This document shows, in pieces, positions 17,547-26,575 of a stretch of DNA of 64,000 nt. Every line of letters starts with the position of its first letter. Position 1 is the stretch's first letter. A model generated the notes under the pieces. The model made no database searches and had not been told where the DNA came from. It saw only the letters and a program-made list of their open reading frames with translations. The position numbers and the translations under genes were made by a program. The stretch comes from Actinoplanes cyaneus (GTDB lineage Bacteria; Actinomycetota; Actinomycetes; Mycobacteriales; Micromonosporaceae). The stretch covers positions 106,354-170,353 of the forward strand of contig NZ_BOMH01000031.1 of the NCBI RefSeq assembly GCF_016862095.1. Direction: 5' to 3'.

Positions 17547-20048
17547 ATGAGCGATACGGGAACCGGGCGCCCCGGTCTCCCCGAGCGGCCGTCGCTGGAC
17601 GGGCTCGAGGACAAGTGGGCGCCGCGCTGGCAGGAGGAGGGCACGTACACGTTCGACCGGCGGAAGGGGCGGTCTGACGTGTTCGCCATCGACACCCCTC
17701 CGCCGACCGTATCGGGCGCGTTGCACCTCGGGCACGTCTTCTCGTTCACCCACACCGACACGGTCGCGCGTTACCAGCGGATGCGCGGCAAGGCCGTCTT
17801 CTACCCGATGGGCTGGGACGACAACGGCCTGCCGACCGAGCGGCGGGTGCAGAAGGTGTATGGCGTCCGCTGTGATCCGTCGATGCCCTACGAGCCGGGC
17901 TGGCAGCCGCCGGCACGACCGCCGGCCTCACCGGTCGCGATCTCCCGGCGTAACTTCGTCGAGCTGTGCGGGCGGCTGACCGGCGAGGACGAGAAGGCGT
18001 ACGAGGCGATCTGGCGGCGGCTCGGGTTGTCCGTCGACTGGGGGTTGACGTATACGACGATCGGCGACCACGCGCGGGCCGTCTCGCAGCGGGAGTTCCT
18101 GGCGAATCTGGCCCGTGGCGAGGCGTATTCGTCGGAGGCGCCGACGCTGTGGGATGTCGGCTTCCGCACCGCGGTCGCGCAGGCGGAGCTGGAGGATCGG
18201 GACCGTCCCGGCGCGTTCCACACGCTGCGCTTCCACGGGCCGGCCGGGCCGATCGACGTCGACACCACCCGGCCGGAGCTGCTGCCGGCGTGTGTCGCGC
18301 TGGTCCATCATCCCGGTGATCCGCGGTTCGCCGGCGTGACCTCGGCACGGTCCCCACTGTTCGGGGTCGAGGTCCCGGTCCTCGCGCATCCGCTGGCGGA
18401 GCCGGAGAAGGGCACCGGCATCGCGATGGTCTGTACGTTCGGTGACCTGACCGATGTCACCTGGTGGCGGGATCTGGGTCTGGGCACCCGGGTCGTCCTG
18501 GGACGGGACGGGCGTTTCCTACCGGAGTCACCGGCCGGCGTCCCGATGGCGGCTTATCGGCCGTTGGCCGGGCTGACCGGCGAGGCTGCCCGGCGGGAGA
18601 TCGTCGAGCTGCTGCGCGCGTCGGGCGAGTTGGTCGGGGAGGTGCGGCCGGTCACGCATCCGGTGAAGTTCTACGAGCGGGGCGACGCGCCGCTGGAGAT
18701 CGTCACGAGCCGTCAGTGGTTCATCCGCAACGGCGGGCGGGACGCGGAGCTGCGCGAGCGGCTGCTGGCCCGCGGCCGGGAGCTGCACTGGGTTCCGGAG
18801 CACATGCGGCACCGTTACGAGCGGTGGGTCGCCGGCCTGACCGGGGACTGGCTGATCAGCCGGCAGCGCTTCTTCGGCGTGCCGTTCCCGATCTGGTACC
18901 GGCTCGACGACGCTGGCGAGCCGGACCACGACCAGCTTCTCATACCGGACGATTCGGCACTGCCGGTCGACCCGACCTCTGACTGCCCGCCCGGGTTCGA
19001 CGAGTCGATGCGGGACAGGCCCGGCGGCTTCACTGCCGATCCGGACGTCATGGACACGTGGGCCACGTCGTCGCTGACCCCGGAGATCAACGGGGTGGTC
19101 CCGATGGATCTGCGGCCGCAGGGCCAGGAGATCATCCGCACCTGGCTGTTCGCGTCGGTCCTGCGCGCCGAGCTGAGCCACGGGGTGCTGCCCTGGCACA
19201 CCGCGGTCCTGTCGGGCTGGGTCGTCGACCCGCGCCACAAGAAGATGTCGAGCTCGGTGGGCAACGTCCTGACGCCGGACCAGCCGCTCGCGCGCTTCGG
19301 GGCGGACGCGGTGCGCTACTGGGCGGCGAGCGGACGGCCGGGTGTCGACACCACCTATGACGAGGGGCAGTTGAAGGTCGGGCGGCGGCTCGCGACGAAG
19401 CTGCTCAACGCGTCGAGGTTCGCGTTGGGCCTGGGCGCGGTGGACGCGCTCCGGCAGCCGGTCACCGAGCCGCTGGACCGGGCGATGCTCGGCCGGCTGG
19501 CCGGTGTCGTCACCACCGCGACGGAGGCGTTCGACCGGTTCGAGCACACCGACGCGCTGCAGGCGGCGGAGGCGTTCTTCTGGACGTTCTGCGACGACTA
19601 CATCGAGCTGGTGAAGGACCGGGCGTATGCGACGGGCCCGGCCGGGGACTCGGCACGCGCCGCGCTGGCCACCGGCTTGTCCGTGCAGTTGCGGCTGTTC
19701 GCGCCGTTCCTGCCGTATGTGACGGAGGAGATCTGGTCGTGGTGGCGTTACGGCTCGGTGCACCGGTCGCCGTGGCCGACGAGGTATGAGTTGACCCGCA
19801 TCGCGCCGGAGAGCGAGCCGGCGCTGCTGGACCTGGCCGGTGACGCGCTGCGCCAGGTCCGCAGGGCGAAGTCGGACCGCAAGCTGTCGATGCGGGCCGA
19901 GGTTCCGCTCGCCGAGGCGCTCGGGCCGGGCCCGCTGCTCGACCAGCTCCAGCTGATCGGCGGCGACGTCCGCGCCGCCGGGCGGATCGCCCAGCTCGAT
20001 CTGCTCCGGGACCGGACACCGGAGTTGGTGATCGCCTGCGCGTTCTGA
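17547..20048 (+). CDS. valS: Valine-tRNA ligase
   Basis: 833 residues of a class I aminoacyl-tRNA synthetase that charges tRNA-Val. Motifs: TVSGALHLGHVFSF (HIGH, about residue 55), the GWDDNGLPTERR block, the editing domain with VDTTRPELLPA, and KKMSSSVGN (KMSKS, about residue 568). The anticodon-binding domain ends at FLPYVTEEIWSWW, and only about 95 residues follow. It lacks the long C-terminal coiled coil of most bacterial ValRS, resembling the shorter archaeal/alphaproteobacterial type. Whether a second, bacterial-type valS exists elsewhere in the genome cannot be seen here. Confidence 0.93.
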   Translation: MSDTGTGRPGLPERPSLDGLEDKWAPRWQEEGTYTFDRRKGRSDVFAIDTPPPTVSGALHLGHVFSFTHTDTVARYQRMRGKAVFYPMGWDDNGLPTERRVQKVYGVRCDPSMPYEPGWQPPARPPASPVAISRRNFVELCGRLTGEDEKAYEAIWRRLGLSVDWGLTYTTIGDHARAVSQREFLANLARGEAYSSEAPTLWDVGFRTAVAQAELEDRDRPGAFHTLRFHGPAGPIDVDTTRPELLPACVALVHHPGDPRFAGVTSARSPLFGVEVPVLAHPLAEPEKGTGIAMVCTFGDLTDVTWWRDLGLGTRVVLGRDGRFLPESPAGVPMAAYRPLAGLTGEAARREIVELLRASGELVGEVRPVTHPVKFYERGDAPLEIVTSRQWFIRNGGRDAELRERLLARGRELHWVPEHMRHRYERWVAGLTGDWLISRQRFFGVPFPIWYRLDDAGEPDHDQLLIPDDSALPVDPTSDCPPGFDESMRDRPGGFTADPDVMDTWATSSLTPEINGVVPMDLRPQGQEIIRTWLFASVLRAELSHGVLPWHTAVLSGWVVDPRHKKMSSSVGNVLTPDQPLARFGADAVRYWAASGRPGVDTTYDEGQLKVGRRLATKLLNASRFALGLGAVDALRQPVTEPLDRAMLGRLAGVVTTATEAFDRFEHTDALQAAEAFFWTFCDDYIELVKDRAYATGPAGDSARAALATGLSVQLRLFAPFLPYVTEEIWSWWRYGSVHRSPWPTRYELTRIAPESEPALLDLAGDALRQVRRAKSDRKLSMRAEVPLAEALGPGPLLDQLQLIGGDVRAAGRIAQLDLLRDRTPELVIACAF

Positions 20049-20110
20049 GGCCGGCCCAGCGGAGACCGGACCTGAGGAAGTCGATCGCGGTCGCGGTCGG
20101 GGCCGCGGTT

Positions 20111-20136
20111 CCGGTCGGGGCCGCAGCCCCGACCGG
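20111..20136 (+). terminator. Hairpin terminator after valS
   Basis: CCGGTCGGGGC (20111-20121) pairs perfectly with GCCCCGACCGG (20126-20136) around a CGCA loop, 62 bases past the valS stop. Confidence 0.6.
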
Positions 20137-20200
20137 GGTTCCGGTGGCAAATGCGGCGATCCCGGGAGCGGAGGCCGTGGTTCGGTCCACCATAGGAGGC

Positions 20201-20782
20201 ATGCCGATCGCCCCGGAGGAGGTCGAGGCGCCGGCCGGGGACACCACGCTGTTCCGGTCGTCGCCGGCCCGGACGTTCGTCGCGGTGTTCGCCGTGCTGA
20301 TGCTGTCGTACCTGGTGGTGTCGCCGATCGTGGGCCGGCTGGCCCGGGACACCGGTGACCCGTGGTGGGTGACCGCCCTGCAGGCGGTGGTCGTCGGAGG
20401 TGCGGTCGCCGCGTTCTACTCGCTGTCCGCGCGGGCCGCGCTGACCACCTGGGTCCGGGTGTCGGCCGGCGGGCTGGAACTGGCCGCGCAGGGCAGTGAC
20501 CCGGTGATGCTGGCCTGGGAGGACGTGGCCGCCGTGACGGTGCGCCGCAGCGGCCTGCGCACCGTGCTCGAGGTCACGCCGGTGGACATGGACCGTGTCC
20601 ACCCGGTGCAGGGCTCGGGTGCGGGCTGGCCGGCGCAGACCGTCACGTCGCGCGGGCCGGCGTTCGTGGCCGATCTGAGCCAGATCTGGCCCGGCCCGCG
20701 GGCGTTGCGCCGGGAGCTGACCCGGCGCCTGCATCCCTACCCGCGGCCGACCGCCGACCTCCGGCCGCCGCAGCCCTGGTAA
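20201..20782 (+). CDS. Membrane protein with PH-like C-terminal part
   Basis: 193 residues. There are two hydrophobic helices (about residues 25-50 and 60-82). The cytoplasmic C-terminal region reads RVSAGGLELAAQGSDPVMLA and WEDVAAVTVRRSGLRTVLEV, the strand pattern of bacterial PH domains. Function is unknown. The ATG at 20201 has AGGAGG only one base upstream, too close for good initiation. A GTG at 20177 in frame, or a start further upstream to 20144, is therefore possible. It follows valS but is separated from it by a hairpin. Confidence 0.65.
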   Translation: MPIAPEEVEAPAGDTTLFRSSPARTFVAVFAVLMLSYLVVSPIVGRLARDTGDPWWVTALQAVVVGGAVAAFYSLSARAALTTWVRVSAGGLELAAQGSDPVMLAWEDVAAVTVRRSGLRTVLEVTPVDMDRVHPVQGSGAGWPAQTVTSRGPAFVADLSQIWPGPRALRRELTRRLHPYPRPTADLRPPQPW

Positions 20783-20798
20783 ATCGGCTCTGGCGGAC

Positions 20799-20863
20799 CA
20801 GCGCCGGCGAGCCAGCGCCGGTGGGTCAGCGCCGGTGGGTCAGCGCCGGCGGATCGGCGCTGG
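20799..20863. repeat. Short tandem repeats with bidirectional hairpin
   Basis: Two exact copies of GTGGGTCAGCGCCG (20821-20834 and 20835-20848) lie between CCAGCGCCG (20812-20820) and CGGCGCTGG (20855-20863), which can pair. The position between two convergent genes suggests a shared terminator. Confidence 0.5.
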
Positions 20864-20879
20864 TAGACCAGCGGGACGG

Positions 20880-21656
20880 TCAGAAGTCGCCGCCGAAATC
20901 GCCGCCGCCGAAGTCGCCGCCACCCCAGCCGCCACCGTCTCCGCCGCCGCTGTCTCCCCCGCCGCCGCCGAAGTCACCGAGGCCGTTGGTGTCGACGTCG
21001 TTGCCGGCGTCGAACCCGTCCTGGTAACCGTCGGCGTAGCCGCCGACGTCACCGAAGGCCGGCGAGAACAGCGCGTCGAAGATCAGCATGCCGCCGAGCA
21101 CACCGGCGCCGGTGCCGAGCGCGGTCTTCCAGACCGGCTGCGAATACCACCCCGAGGGCACCGGGCGGCCCTGCACCCGGCCGCCGGGGTAGTAGTACGG
21201 AGTTTCCGGGCCGGGCTGCGGGCCGGCTTTGTAGGCGTGCCCCTGCACGCTGACCTCGCGTTCCTGGGTGAGCTGCCCGGCGCCGCGGGCCGCGGCGAGC
21301 GGGGGCAGGTCAGGGCCGGGGTCCAGACCCAAGGCGAGGCGGGCCGCCCGGACATAGGTCAGTCCCTCCAGCGACGACTCGCGGGCCAGCTCGAACTGTC
21401 GCACCGAGGTGGCCTGCTGCAACTGGCCGCCGGCCGCGTTGTACCGCTCGCTCGCGTCGGCCAGGGCCTGCCGGGCGGCCGGCTCGTCGGCGTGCAGGTT
21501 CAACACCTGGCCGCCGAGCCGTTCATACCACCTCTGGGCCTCGGCCCGGGCGTCCTCGAGCTGGGTCTGCTTGATTTTGCCGCCGCCGCGCTGGGCGCTG
21601 ACGACGACCAGGGCGACGATCGCGACGATGGCCAGGATGAGCAACACGCCGTTCAT
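20880..21656 (-). CDS. DUF1542-like protein with Gly/Asp-rich tail
   Basis: 258 residues. One N-terminal membrane helix (MNGVLLILAIVAIVALVVV) is followed by a helical region with EARAEAQRWYERLGGQVLNL and ARQALADASERYNAAGGQLQ, a block I associate with actinobacterial DUF1542 proteins. Then come a Pro/Tyr stretch, a second hydrophobic segment (TALGTGAGVLGGMLIFDALF) and a tail of Gly, Asp and Phe repeats. Function is unknown. TACTTT lies seven bases before the ATG. The frame continues upstream through the antisense of rmuC, but that part is not coding. Confidence 0.8.
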   Translation of the reverse strand: MNGVLLILAIVAIVALVVVSAQRGGGKIKQTQLEDARAEAQRWYERLGGQVLNLHADEPAARQALADASERYNAAGGQLQQATSVRQFELARESSLEGLTYVRAARLALGLDPGPDLPPLAAARGAGQLTQEREVSVQGHAYKAGPQPGPETPYYYPGGRVQGRPVPSGWYSQPVWKTALGTGAGVLGGMLIFDALFSPAFGDVGGYADGYQDGFDAGNDVDTNGLGDFGGGGGDSGGGDGGGWGGGDFGGGDFGGDF

Positions 21657-21663
21657 GTTTTCC

Positions 21664-21669
21664 AAAGTA
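21664..21669 (-). promoter_or_regulatory. Predicted -10 hexamer of the DUF1542-like gene
   Basis: TACTTT on the minus strand, seven bases before the ATG at 21656. Confidence 0.4.
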
Positions 21670-21707
21670 CCCGCGGCGGTCTTGTCGTACCGGTCTGGCA
21701 ATCTGCG

Positions 21708-22844
21708 ATGGTGACGTACTCGACGCTCGGCGTGATCCTGCTCTGTCTGGCGGCCGGCGCCGCCCTGGGCTGGCTGGCGGCCCGTGCCCGTGCCGCTGCC
21801 GACATCGCCCGGCTGGAGGCGACGGTGGCCGCGTCCCGTGACGGCGAGCAGCGGCTGGAGCAGTCGATGCGGGCGCTGTCCTATGAGGCGACCGTCCAGT
21901 CGCAGGAGGCGGTGGCCCGGGCCGTCGCGCCGTTGCAGGACACGCTGCGGCGCTACGAGCAGCGGGTCGCCGATCTGGAGCGGGACCGGGTCGACGCGTA
22001 TGCGGAGCTGCGTGAGCAGGTGCGGGCCATGGGCGCGGTCTCCACCGAGTTGCGCGGCGAGACCCGGCAGCTGGTGTCGGCGCTGCGCACGCCGCAGGTC
22101 CGTGGCCGCTGGGGGGAGCACCAGCTGCGGCGGATCGTGGAGGCGGCCGGGCTGCTGGAGCACTGCGACTTCGCCGAGCAGGTCACCGGTGAGACCGATC
22201 ATCAGGGGGTCCGGCCCGACCTGGTGGTCCGCCTGCACGGCGGCCGGACCGTGGTGGTGGACGCGAAGGCCCCGCTGGAGGGTTACCTGTCCGCGATGGA
22301 GGCCCGGGACGAACGTGACCGGGATCTCTATCTGGATCAGCACGCCCGGCATCTGCGGGCGCATGTGGACGCGCTGTCGGCCAAGGAGTATTGGACGGCT
22401 TTCGCGTCGTCGCCCGACTTCGTGGTGCTCTTCGTCCCGGCCGACCCGTTCCTGGACGCCGCTCTGCAGCGCGACCCGGTCCTGATGGAGTATGCGTTCC
22501 GTCGCAACGTCGTGATGACCACCCCGGCGACGCTGATCGCAATGCTGCGCACCGTCGCGTTCTCCTGGCGGCAGGAGACGCTGACCGGCAACGCGGTGGC
22601 GGTGCACAACCTGGCGCGGGAGCTCTACGGCCGGCTGGCCACCATGGGTGACCACGTGAGCCGGCTCGGCGTCTCCCTGAATGGGGCGGTCAGCGCGTAC
22701 AACAAAGCGGTCGGCTCGCTGGAGTCGCGGGTGCTGGTCAGCGCCCGCAAGCTCGCCGAGATGGGCGTCTCGGACGAGGAGCTGGCGCAGCCACCCCAGA
22801 TCGAGGTGGCCCCGCGCCAGCCCCAGGCGCCCGAGCTCAGCTAG
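21708..22844 (+). CDS. rmuC: DNA recombination protein RmuC
   Basis: 378 residues. An N-terminal membrane helix (GVILLCLAAGAALGWLAA) leads into a long coiled coil (about residues 30-120). The RmuC nuclease-like core follows: RGRWGEHQLRRIVEAAGLL, RPDLVVRLHGGRTVVVDAKA (the PD-(D/E)xK-type VDAK element) and FVVLFVPADPFLDAAL. RmuC limits inverted-repeat-stimulated recombination in E. coli. The start is ATG at 21708 or GTG at 21711. The stop overlaps the convergent ispH by eight bases. The coding frame stays open far upstream, but only the part from 21708 matches the family. Confidence 0.93.
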   Translation: MVTYSTLGVILLCLAAGAALGWLAARARAAADIARLEATVAASRDGEQRLEQSMRALSYEATVQSQEAVARAVAPLQDTLRRYEQRVADLERDRVDAYAELREQVRAMGAVSTELRGETRQLVSALRTPQVRGRWGEHQLRRIVEAAGLLEHCDFAEQVTGETDHQGVRPDLVVRLHGGRTVVVDAKAPLEGYLSAMEARDERDRDLYLDQHARHLRAHVDALSAKEYWTAFASSPDFVVLFVPADPFLDAALQRDPVLMEYAFRRNVVMTTPATLIAMLRTVAFSWRQETLTGNAVAVHNLARELYGRLATMGDHVSRLGVSLNGAVSAYNKAVGSLESRVLVSARKLAEMGVSDEELAQPPQIEVAPRQPQAPELS

Positions 22845-23814
22845 CGGCGCGCGCCGCGGCGGCGGCCTTCATGTCGCGGCGCAGTTCCTGCGGCAGGGAG
22901 AAGGTGAGCCGCTCCTCGGCGGTGGTGAACTCGGTGACCTCGCCGAAGCCACGCTCGGCGAGGTGCGCGAGCACCTCCATGACCAGCTCGTCCGGCACGC
23001 TCGCGCCGGAGGAGACCCCGACCGTGGTGGCGCCCTCGAGCCACGAGTCCTGGATCTCGGCGGCGTAATCGACCAGGTGACCGGCGCGGGCGCCGGCGCC
23101 GAGGGCGACCTCGACCAGGCGCACCGAGTTCGACGAGTTGGTCGATCCGACCACGATCACCACGTCGCACTCGGGCGCGATCTCCTTGATCACGTGCTGC
23201 CGGTTGGAGGTGGCGTAGCAGATGTCGTCGCTGGGCGGGGACTGCAGCAGCGGCAGCCTCGTCTTGAGCCGGGCCACGGTCTCCATCGTCTCGTCGACCG
23301 AGAGCGTGGTCTGCGACAGCCAGACCACCTTCGACGGGTCGCGGACGACGACGTTCTCCACGTCGTCGGGGCCGTCGACGAGTTGGATGTGCGCGGGGGC
23401 CTCGCCGGAGGTGCCGATGACCTCCTCGTGCCCCTCGTGGCCGATCAGCAGGATGTCGTAATCCTCGGCGGCGAACCGCTTGGCCTCGTGGTGCACCTTC
23501 GTGACCAGGGGGCACGTCGCGTCGATGGCCTTGAGGTTGCGCTCGCGGGCCTGGTCGTGCACCTCGGGCGCGACGCCGTGCGCGGAGAAGACGACCGTGG
23601 AGCCCTCGGGGACCTCGTAGTTCTCCTCGACGAAGATCGCGCCACGGGCCTCGAGCGTGCTGACCACGTGCTTGTTGTGCACGATCTGCTTGCGCACGTA
23701 GACCGGGGCGCCGTAGAGCTTCAGCGCCTCCTCGACGGTCTGCACCGCACGATCCACGCCGGCGCAGTAACCACGCGGCTTGGCGAGCAACACCCGCTTA
23801 CGAGCTTCAGTCAC
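22837..23814 (-). CDS. ispH: 4-hydroxy-3-methylbut-2-enyl diphosphate reductase
   Basis: 325 residues. IspH makes IPP and DMAPP in the last step of the MEP pathway, using an iron-sulfur cluster. The three cluster Cys residues are in PRGYCAGVDRAV, IDATCPLVTKVH and DICYATSNRQ. The catalytic Glu region is HEEVIGTSGEA. The GTG start at 23814 is placed by TACCAT six bases upstream; the frame runs on to 23907 without support. IPP from this step feeds UppS further along the window. Confidence 0.96.
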   Translation of the reverse strand: MTEARKRVLLAKPRGYCAGVDRAVQTVEEALKLYGAPVYVRKQIVHNKHVVSTLEARGAIFVEENYEVPEGSTVVFSAHGVAPEVHDQARERNLKAIDATCPLVTKVHHEAKRFAAEDYDILLIGHEGHEEVIGTSGEAPAHIQLVDGPDDVENVVVRDPSKVVWLSQTTLSVDETMETVARLKTRLPLLQSPPSDDICYATSNRQHVIKEIAPECDVVIVVGSTNSSNSVRLVEVALGAGARAGHLVDYAAEIQDSWLEGATTVGVSSGASVPDELVMEVLAHLAERGFGEVTEFTTAEERLTFSLPQELRRDMKAAAAARAAS

Positions 23815-23820
23815 CCGGCA

Positions 23821-23826
23821 ATGGTA
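23821..23826 (-). promoter_or_regulatory. Predicted -10 hexamer of leaderless ispH
   Basis: TACCAT on the minus strand, six bases before the GTG at 23814. Confidence 0.5.
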
Positions 23827-23900
23827 CGTGCCCCGCTCGGCGCCCCGCTCTTCTGCGATCAGCGCCACAACGGTGGTGGCCGGATGGTAGACATCGCGTC

Positions 23901-24362
23901 GTGACACCCGACCCGAAGATCGCCGACCATCCGGTTCCCGTGCTGATCGGGGCGCCCTCGTGTGCGGCCGGCGTGATCGCCGTCGTGTTCACCCCGGCCG
24001 GGCTGGTGCCGCTCGCCGCCGGTCTGGCGCTGGTCTTCTGGCACCGGCTGCGCCCTTCGGCCGCCGGGTCCGCCGTGGGCGCGGTGGCCGGTGCGGCGGC
24101 GGGCACGTTCGGGACTCTCGCGGTGCGTACGGAGAAGCTCTGTTGCATGTTCGGCTGGTCCGAGAGTCGTGGCGGGCCGTATGCGTGGCTGTCGCGCTCG
24201 GGCGTCGCGGACACGCCCGGGGCGGCGCGCGAGCTGGCGGTCGCGGCCGGATGGCGGCCCGACGTGGTGCACCTGCTCATGGACGTGGCCTTCTGGGCGT
24301 ACGCCGGATTCCTGATCGTCGTCGTGGCGGGTCTGGCCTGGCGGGCACGTCCCGGCCGATGA
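23901..24362 (+). CDS. Small integral membrane protein, first of a paralogous pair
   Basis: 153 residues with about four hydrophobic segments. An extracytoplasmic loop carries a Cys-Cys pair (RTEKLCCMFGWSESRGGPYA). The C-terminal element HLLMDVAFWAYAGFLIVVVA closely matches the next gene's QLGSDLVFWACAGLVATVLV. No known family is recognised. The GTG start at 23901 follows a TAGACA sequence at leaderless spacing. The gene lies head to head with ispH. Confidence 0.65.
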   Translation: MTPDPKIADHPVPVLIGAPSCAAGVIAVVFTPAGLVPLAAGLALVFWHRLRPSAAGSAVGAVAGAAAGTFGTLAVRTEKLCCMFGWSESRGGPYAWLSRSGVADTPGAARELAVAAGWRPDVVHLLMDVAFWAYAGFLIVVVAGLAWRARPGR

Positions 24363-24408
24363 TCCGTTTCGCCCCGAACGGGTGGTAATCGGCGGGATAC
24401 TCGGGTTC

Positions 24409-24951
24409 ATGACAGCCGAGCGGGACGACGGGTGGCCCTCGATCCCGACCGTGCTGCGCGTCATGACCGGCTGGTTCCTGTTCGGCGTCGGCGTGCTCGA
24501 CCTGGCGACCGGTGCCGACGGCGTGGTCTTCGTGGTGTTCCACGTGATGGTGGCCCTCGGCGGGGTGGTGCTGCTCGGGCTGCACCGGGTTCGCCCGAGC
24601 CGGGCCGGCTACCTCGCGGCCGCCCTGGTGACCGTGGCCGGGCTCGGCGCCGGGCTGCTGGTCGACACCGATCGGTGCTGCCTCGCCGACTATCCGCAGC
24701 GCCGCGGCTTCCCGTTCCCGTTCCTCGGCCTCGGTCGCGGCGTGCACCCCGACCTGCGTCAGCTCGGCTCTGACCTGGTGTTCTGGGCGTGTGCGGGACT
24801 GGTGGCGACGGTTCTCGTGCGAGCTGTCGAGAAACAGCTGCCCGAGCGGCGTACGCCGGTGGACCTCGACGACTACGTCGGCCGTCACGCCGAGCCGCAC
24901 GCGTACGTGGCGCAGCATCGCGCCGACGAGAATGTCGGTGGGCTGACCTAG
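24409..24951 (+). CDS. Small integral membrane protein, second of a paralogous pair
   Basis: 180 residues with four hydrophobic segments. A loop with DTDRCCLADYPQRRGFPFPF has the same Cys-Cys followed by an aromatic/Gly stretch as the preceding protein. A hydrophilic C-terminal tail of about 40 residues carries several His residues. Function is unknown. The ATG at 24409 is preferred; the frame extends to 24382. The stop codon TAG is also the first half of the predicted -10 box of xseA. Confidence 0.7.
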   Translation: MTAERDDGWPSIPTVLRVMTGWFLFGVGVLDLATGADGVVFVVFHVMVALGGVVLLGLHRVRPSRAGYLAAALVTVAGLGAGLLVDTDRCCLADYPQRRGFPFPFLGLGRGVHPDLRQLGSDLVFWACAGLVATVLVRAVEKQLPERRTPVDLDDYVGRHAEPHAYVAQHRADENVGGLT

Positions 24952-24954
24952 TCT
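24949..24954 (+). promoter_or_regulatory. Predicted -10 hexamer of leaderless xseA
   Basis: TAGTCT, six bases before the GTG at 24961, overlapping the stop codon of the preceding gene. Confidence 0.5.
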
Positions 24955-24960
24955 GGCCGG

Positions 24961-26244
24961 GTGAACGAAGCCCAGGCAGCCACCACGGCGTCGACGGGAG
25001 CTGCCCCGTCGGCGAGTGCCGGTCCTCCGAAGAGCACGGCGGACGATCCGTGGCCGGTGCGCGTCGTCAGCCAGAAGATCGGCGCCTGGATCACCAAGCT
25101 CGGCTGGGTGTGGGTGGACGGGCAGGTCGCCCAGATCAACCGTCGCTCCGGCTCCCGCGGCCTGATCTTCATGACCGTGCGCGACCCCGCCGCGAATCTC
25201 AGCCTCACCGTCACCACCAGCGAGGACGTGCTCGAGGCGGGTGCACCGGAGCTGGCCGAGGGCGATCGGGTCACGCTGCACGCCAAGCCGGAGTTCTATC
25301 CGGCTCGTGGCACGCTCAGCCTGCGCGCCGACGAGATCCGTCAGGTCGGCCTCGGTGAGCTGCTGCTGCGGCTGGAGCGGCTGAAGAAGCTGCTCGAGGC
25401 CGAGGGCCTGTTCGACCGCCGCCGCAAGCGCCCGCTGCCGTTCCTGCCGAACCGGATCGGCCTGATCACCGGGCAGAACACCGCGGCCGAGCGGGATGTC
25501 CTGATGAACGTGCGCCGCCGCTGGCCGGGCGCCGAGTTCCGGGTCGCGCACGTCGCCGTGCAGGGGCCGAGCGCGGTGTCGCAGATCCTCGGCGCGCTCA
25601 AGGTCCTCGACGAGGACGAGTCCGTCGACGTGATCGTGATCGCCCGCGGCGGCGGCAGCGTGGAGGATCTGCTGCCCTTCTCCGACGAGGCGCTGTGCCG
25701 GGCGGTGTTCGCGGCGCGCACGCCGGTGGTCAGCGCGATCGGCCACGACCCGGACACCCCGCTGCTGGACTATGTGTCCGACTTCCGCGCCTCCACGCCG
25801 ACCGACGCCGCCAAGCGGATCGTCCCCGACCTGGCCGACGAGATCGACCGGATCTCCGAGGCACGTCACCGGCTGGACCGCGCGATCCTGACGAAGATCG
25901 ACCGGGAGCGGCAGCGGATCGACGCGTGGCGCTCCCGGCCCGTCCTGGCCCGGCCGGAGACGCTGGTCGAGCAGCGGGCCGACGAGGTGACCGCGCTGCG
26001 CGACCGGGCCGTCCGCAGTCTGGAGCACCGGGTCCGGCGCGCCGACGACGAGCTGCGGCACACGCTGGCCCGGCTGCGGGCGCTGTCGCCGCTGGCCACG
26101 TTGCAGCGGGGCTACGCGATCGTGCAGCGCGGCGATGGTCACGTGGTGCGCGCGGCCGGCGAGGTCGGCGCGGGTGATCCGCTGCGGATCCGGGTGGCCG
26201 AGGGCGGGATCACGGCCGTGGTCACCGCCGGGGACGACGCGTGA
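24961..26244 (+). CDS. xseA: Exodeoxyribonuclease VII large subunit
   Basis: 427 residues. After about 28 variable residues comes the OB-fold (VWVDGQVAQINRR). The catalytic domain follows with RIGLITGQNTAAERDVL, the VIVIARGGGSVEDLLPF motif and VVSAIGHDPDTPLLDY, then the helical C-terminal region. ExoVII degrades single-stranded DNA to oligonucleotides and needs the XseB small subunit encoded 76 bases downstream. The GTG start is supported by its leaderless promoter. Confidence 0.96.
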   Translation: MNEAQAATTASTGAAPSASAGPPKSTADDPWPVRVVSQKIGAWITKLGWVWVDGQVAQINRRSGSRGLIFMTVRDPAANLSLTVTTSEDVLEAGAPELAEGDRVTLHAKPEFYPARGTLSLRADEIRQVGLGELLLRLERLKKLLEAEGLFDRRRKRPLPFLPNRIGLITGQNTAAERDVLMNVRRRWPGAEFRVAHVAVQGPSAVSQILGALKVLDEDESVDVIVIARGGGSVEDLLPFSDEALCRAVFAARTPVVSAIGHDPDTPLLDYVSDFRASTPTDAAKRIVPDLADEIDRISEARHRLDRAILTKIDRERQRIDAWRSRPVLARPETLVEQRADEVTALRDRAVRSLEHRVRRADDELRHTLARLRALSPLATLQRGYAIVQRGDGHVVRAAGEVGAGDPLRIRVAEGGITAVVTAGDDA

Positions 26245-26320
26245 GCGTCCGGCGGGCGACGCTCGCGGGCGTGGTGACCAGTGACGCGCTGAAGACAGCG
26301 GTTGATGCGGGAGAGGGCGA

Positions 26321-26521
26321 ATGAGCGACGAGAGTCTGAGCTACGAGCAGGCACGGACCGAGCTGGCCGAGGTGGTGGGCCGGTTGGAGCAGGGCGGCGG
26401 GAGCCTGGAGGAGTCGCTGGCGCTGTGGGAGCGCGGCGAGAAACTGGCCGACATCTGCCAGAAGTGGCTGGACGGCGCCCGGGAGCGCATCGACGCCGCC
26501 CGGGCGGCCCGCAACAGCTGA
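26321..26521 (+). CDS. xseB: Exodeoxyribonuclease VII small subunit
   Basis: 66 residues, the normal length. SYEQARTELAEVVGRLEQGG and LEESLALWERGEKLADICQKW are the conserved two-helix body that wraps XseA. GGGAGAGGG lies just upstream of the ATG at 26321, so it is translated from the xseA message with its own ribosome binding site. Confidence 0.95.
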   Translation: MSDESLSYEQARTELAEVVGRLEQGGGSLEESLALWERGEKLADICQKWLDGARERIDAARAARNS

Positions 26522-26575
26522 TCGGCCGTGTCCGGTGCCCCGTGACGCCGCGCCTGCCGGGTGCGTTCCGTGCTC

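Noticed and set aside
20880..22655. A 591-residue minus-strand protein
   Set aside because: Only the part from 21656 downstream is coding; the upstream extension is antisense to rmuC.
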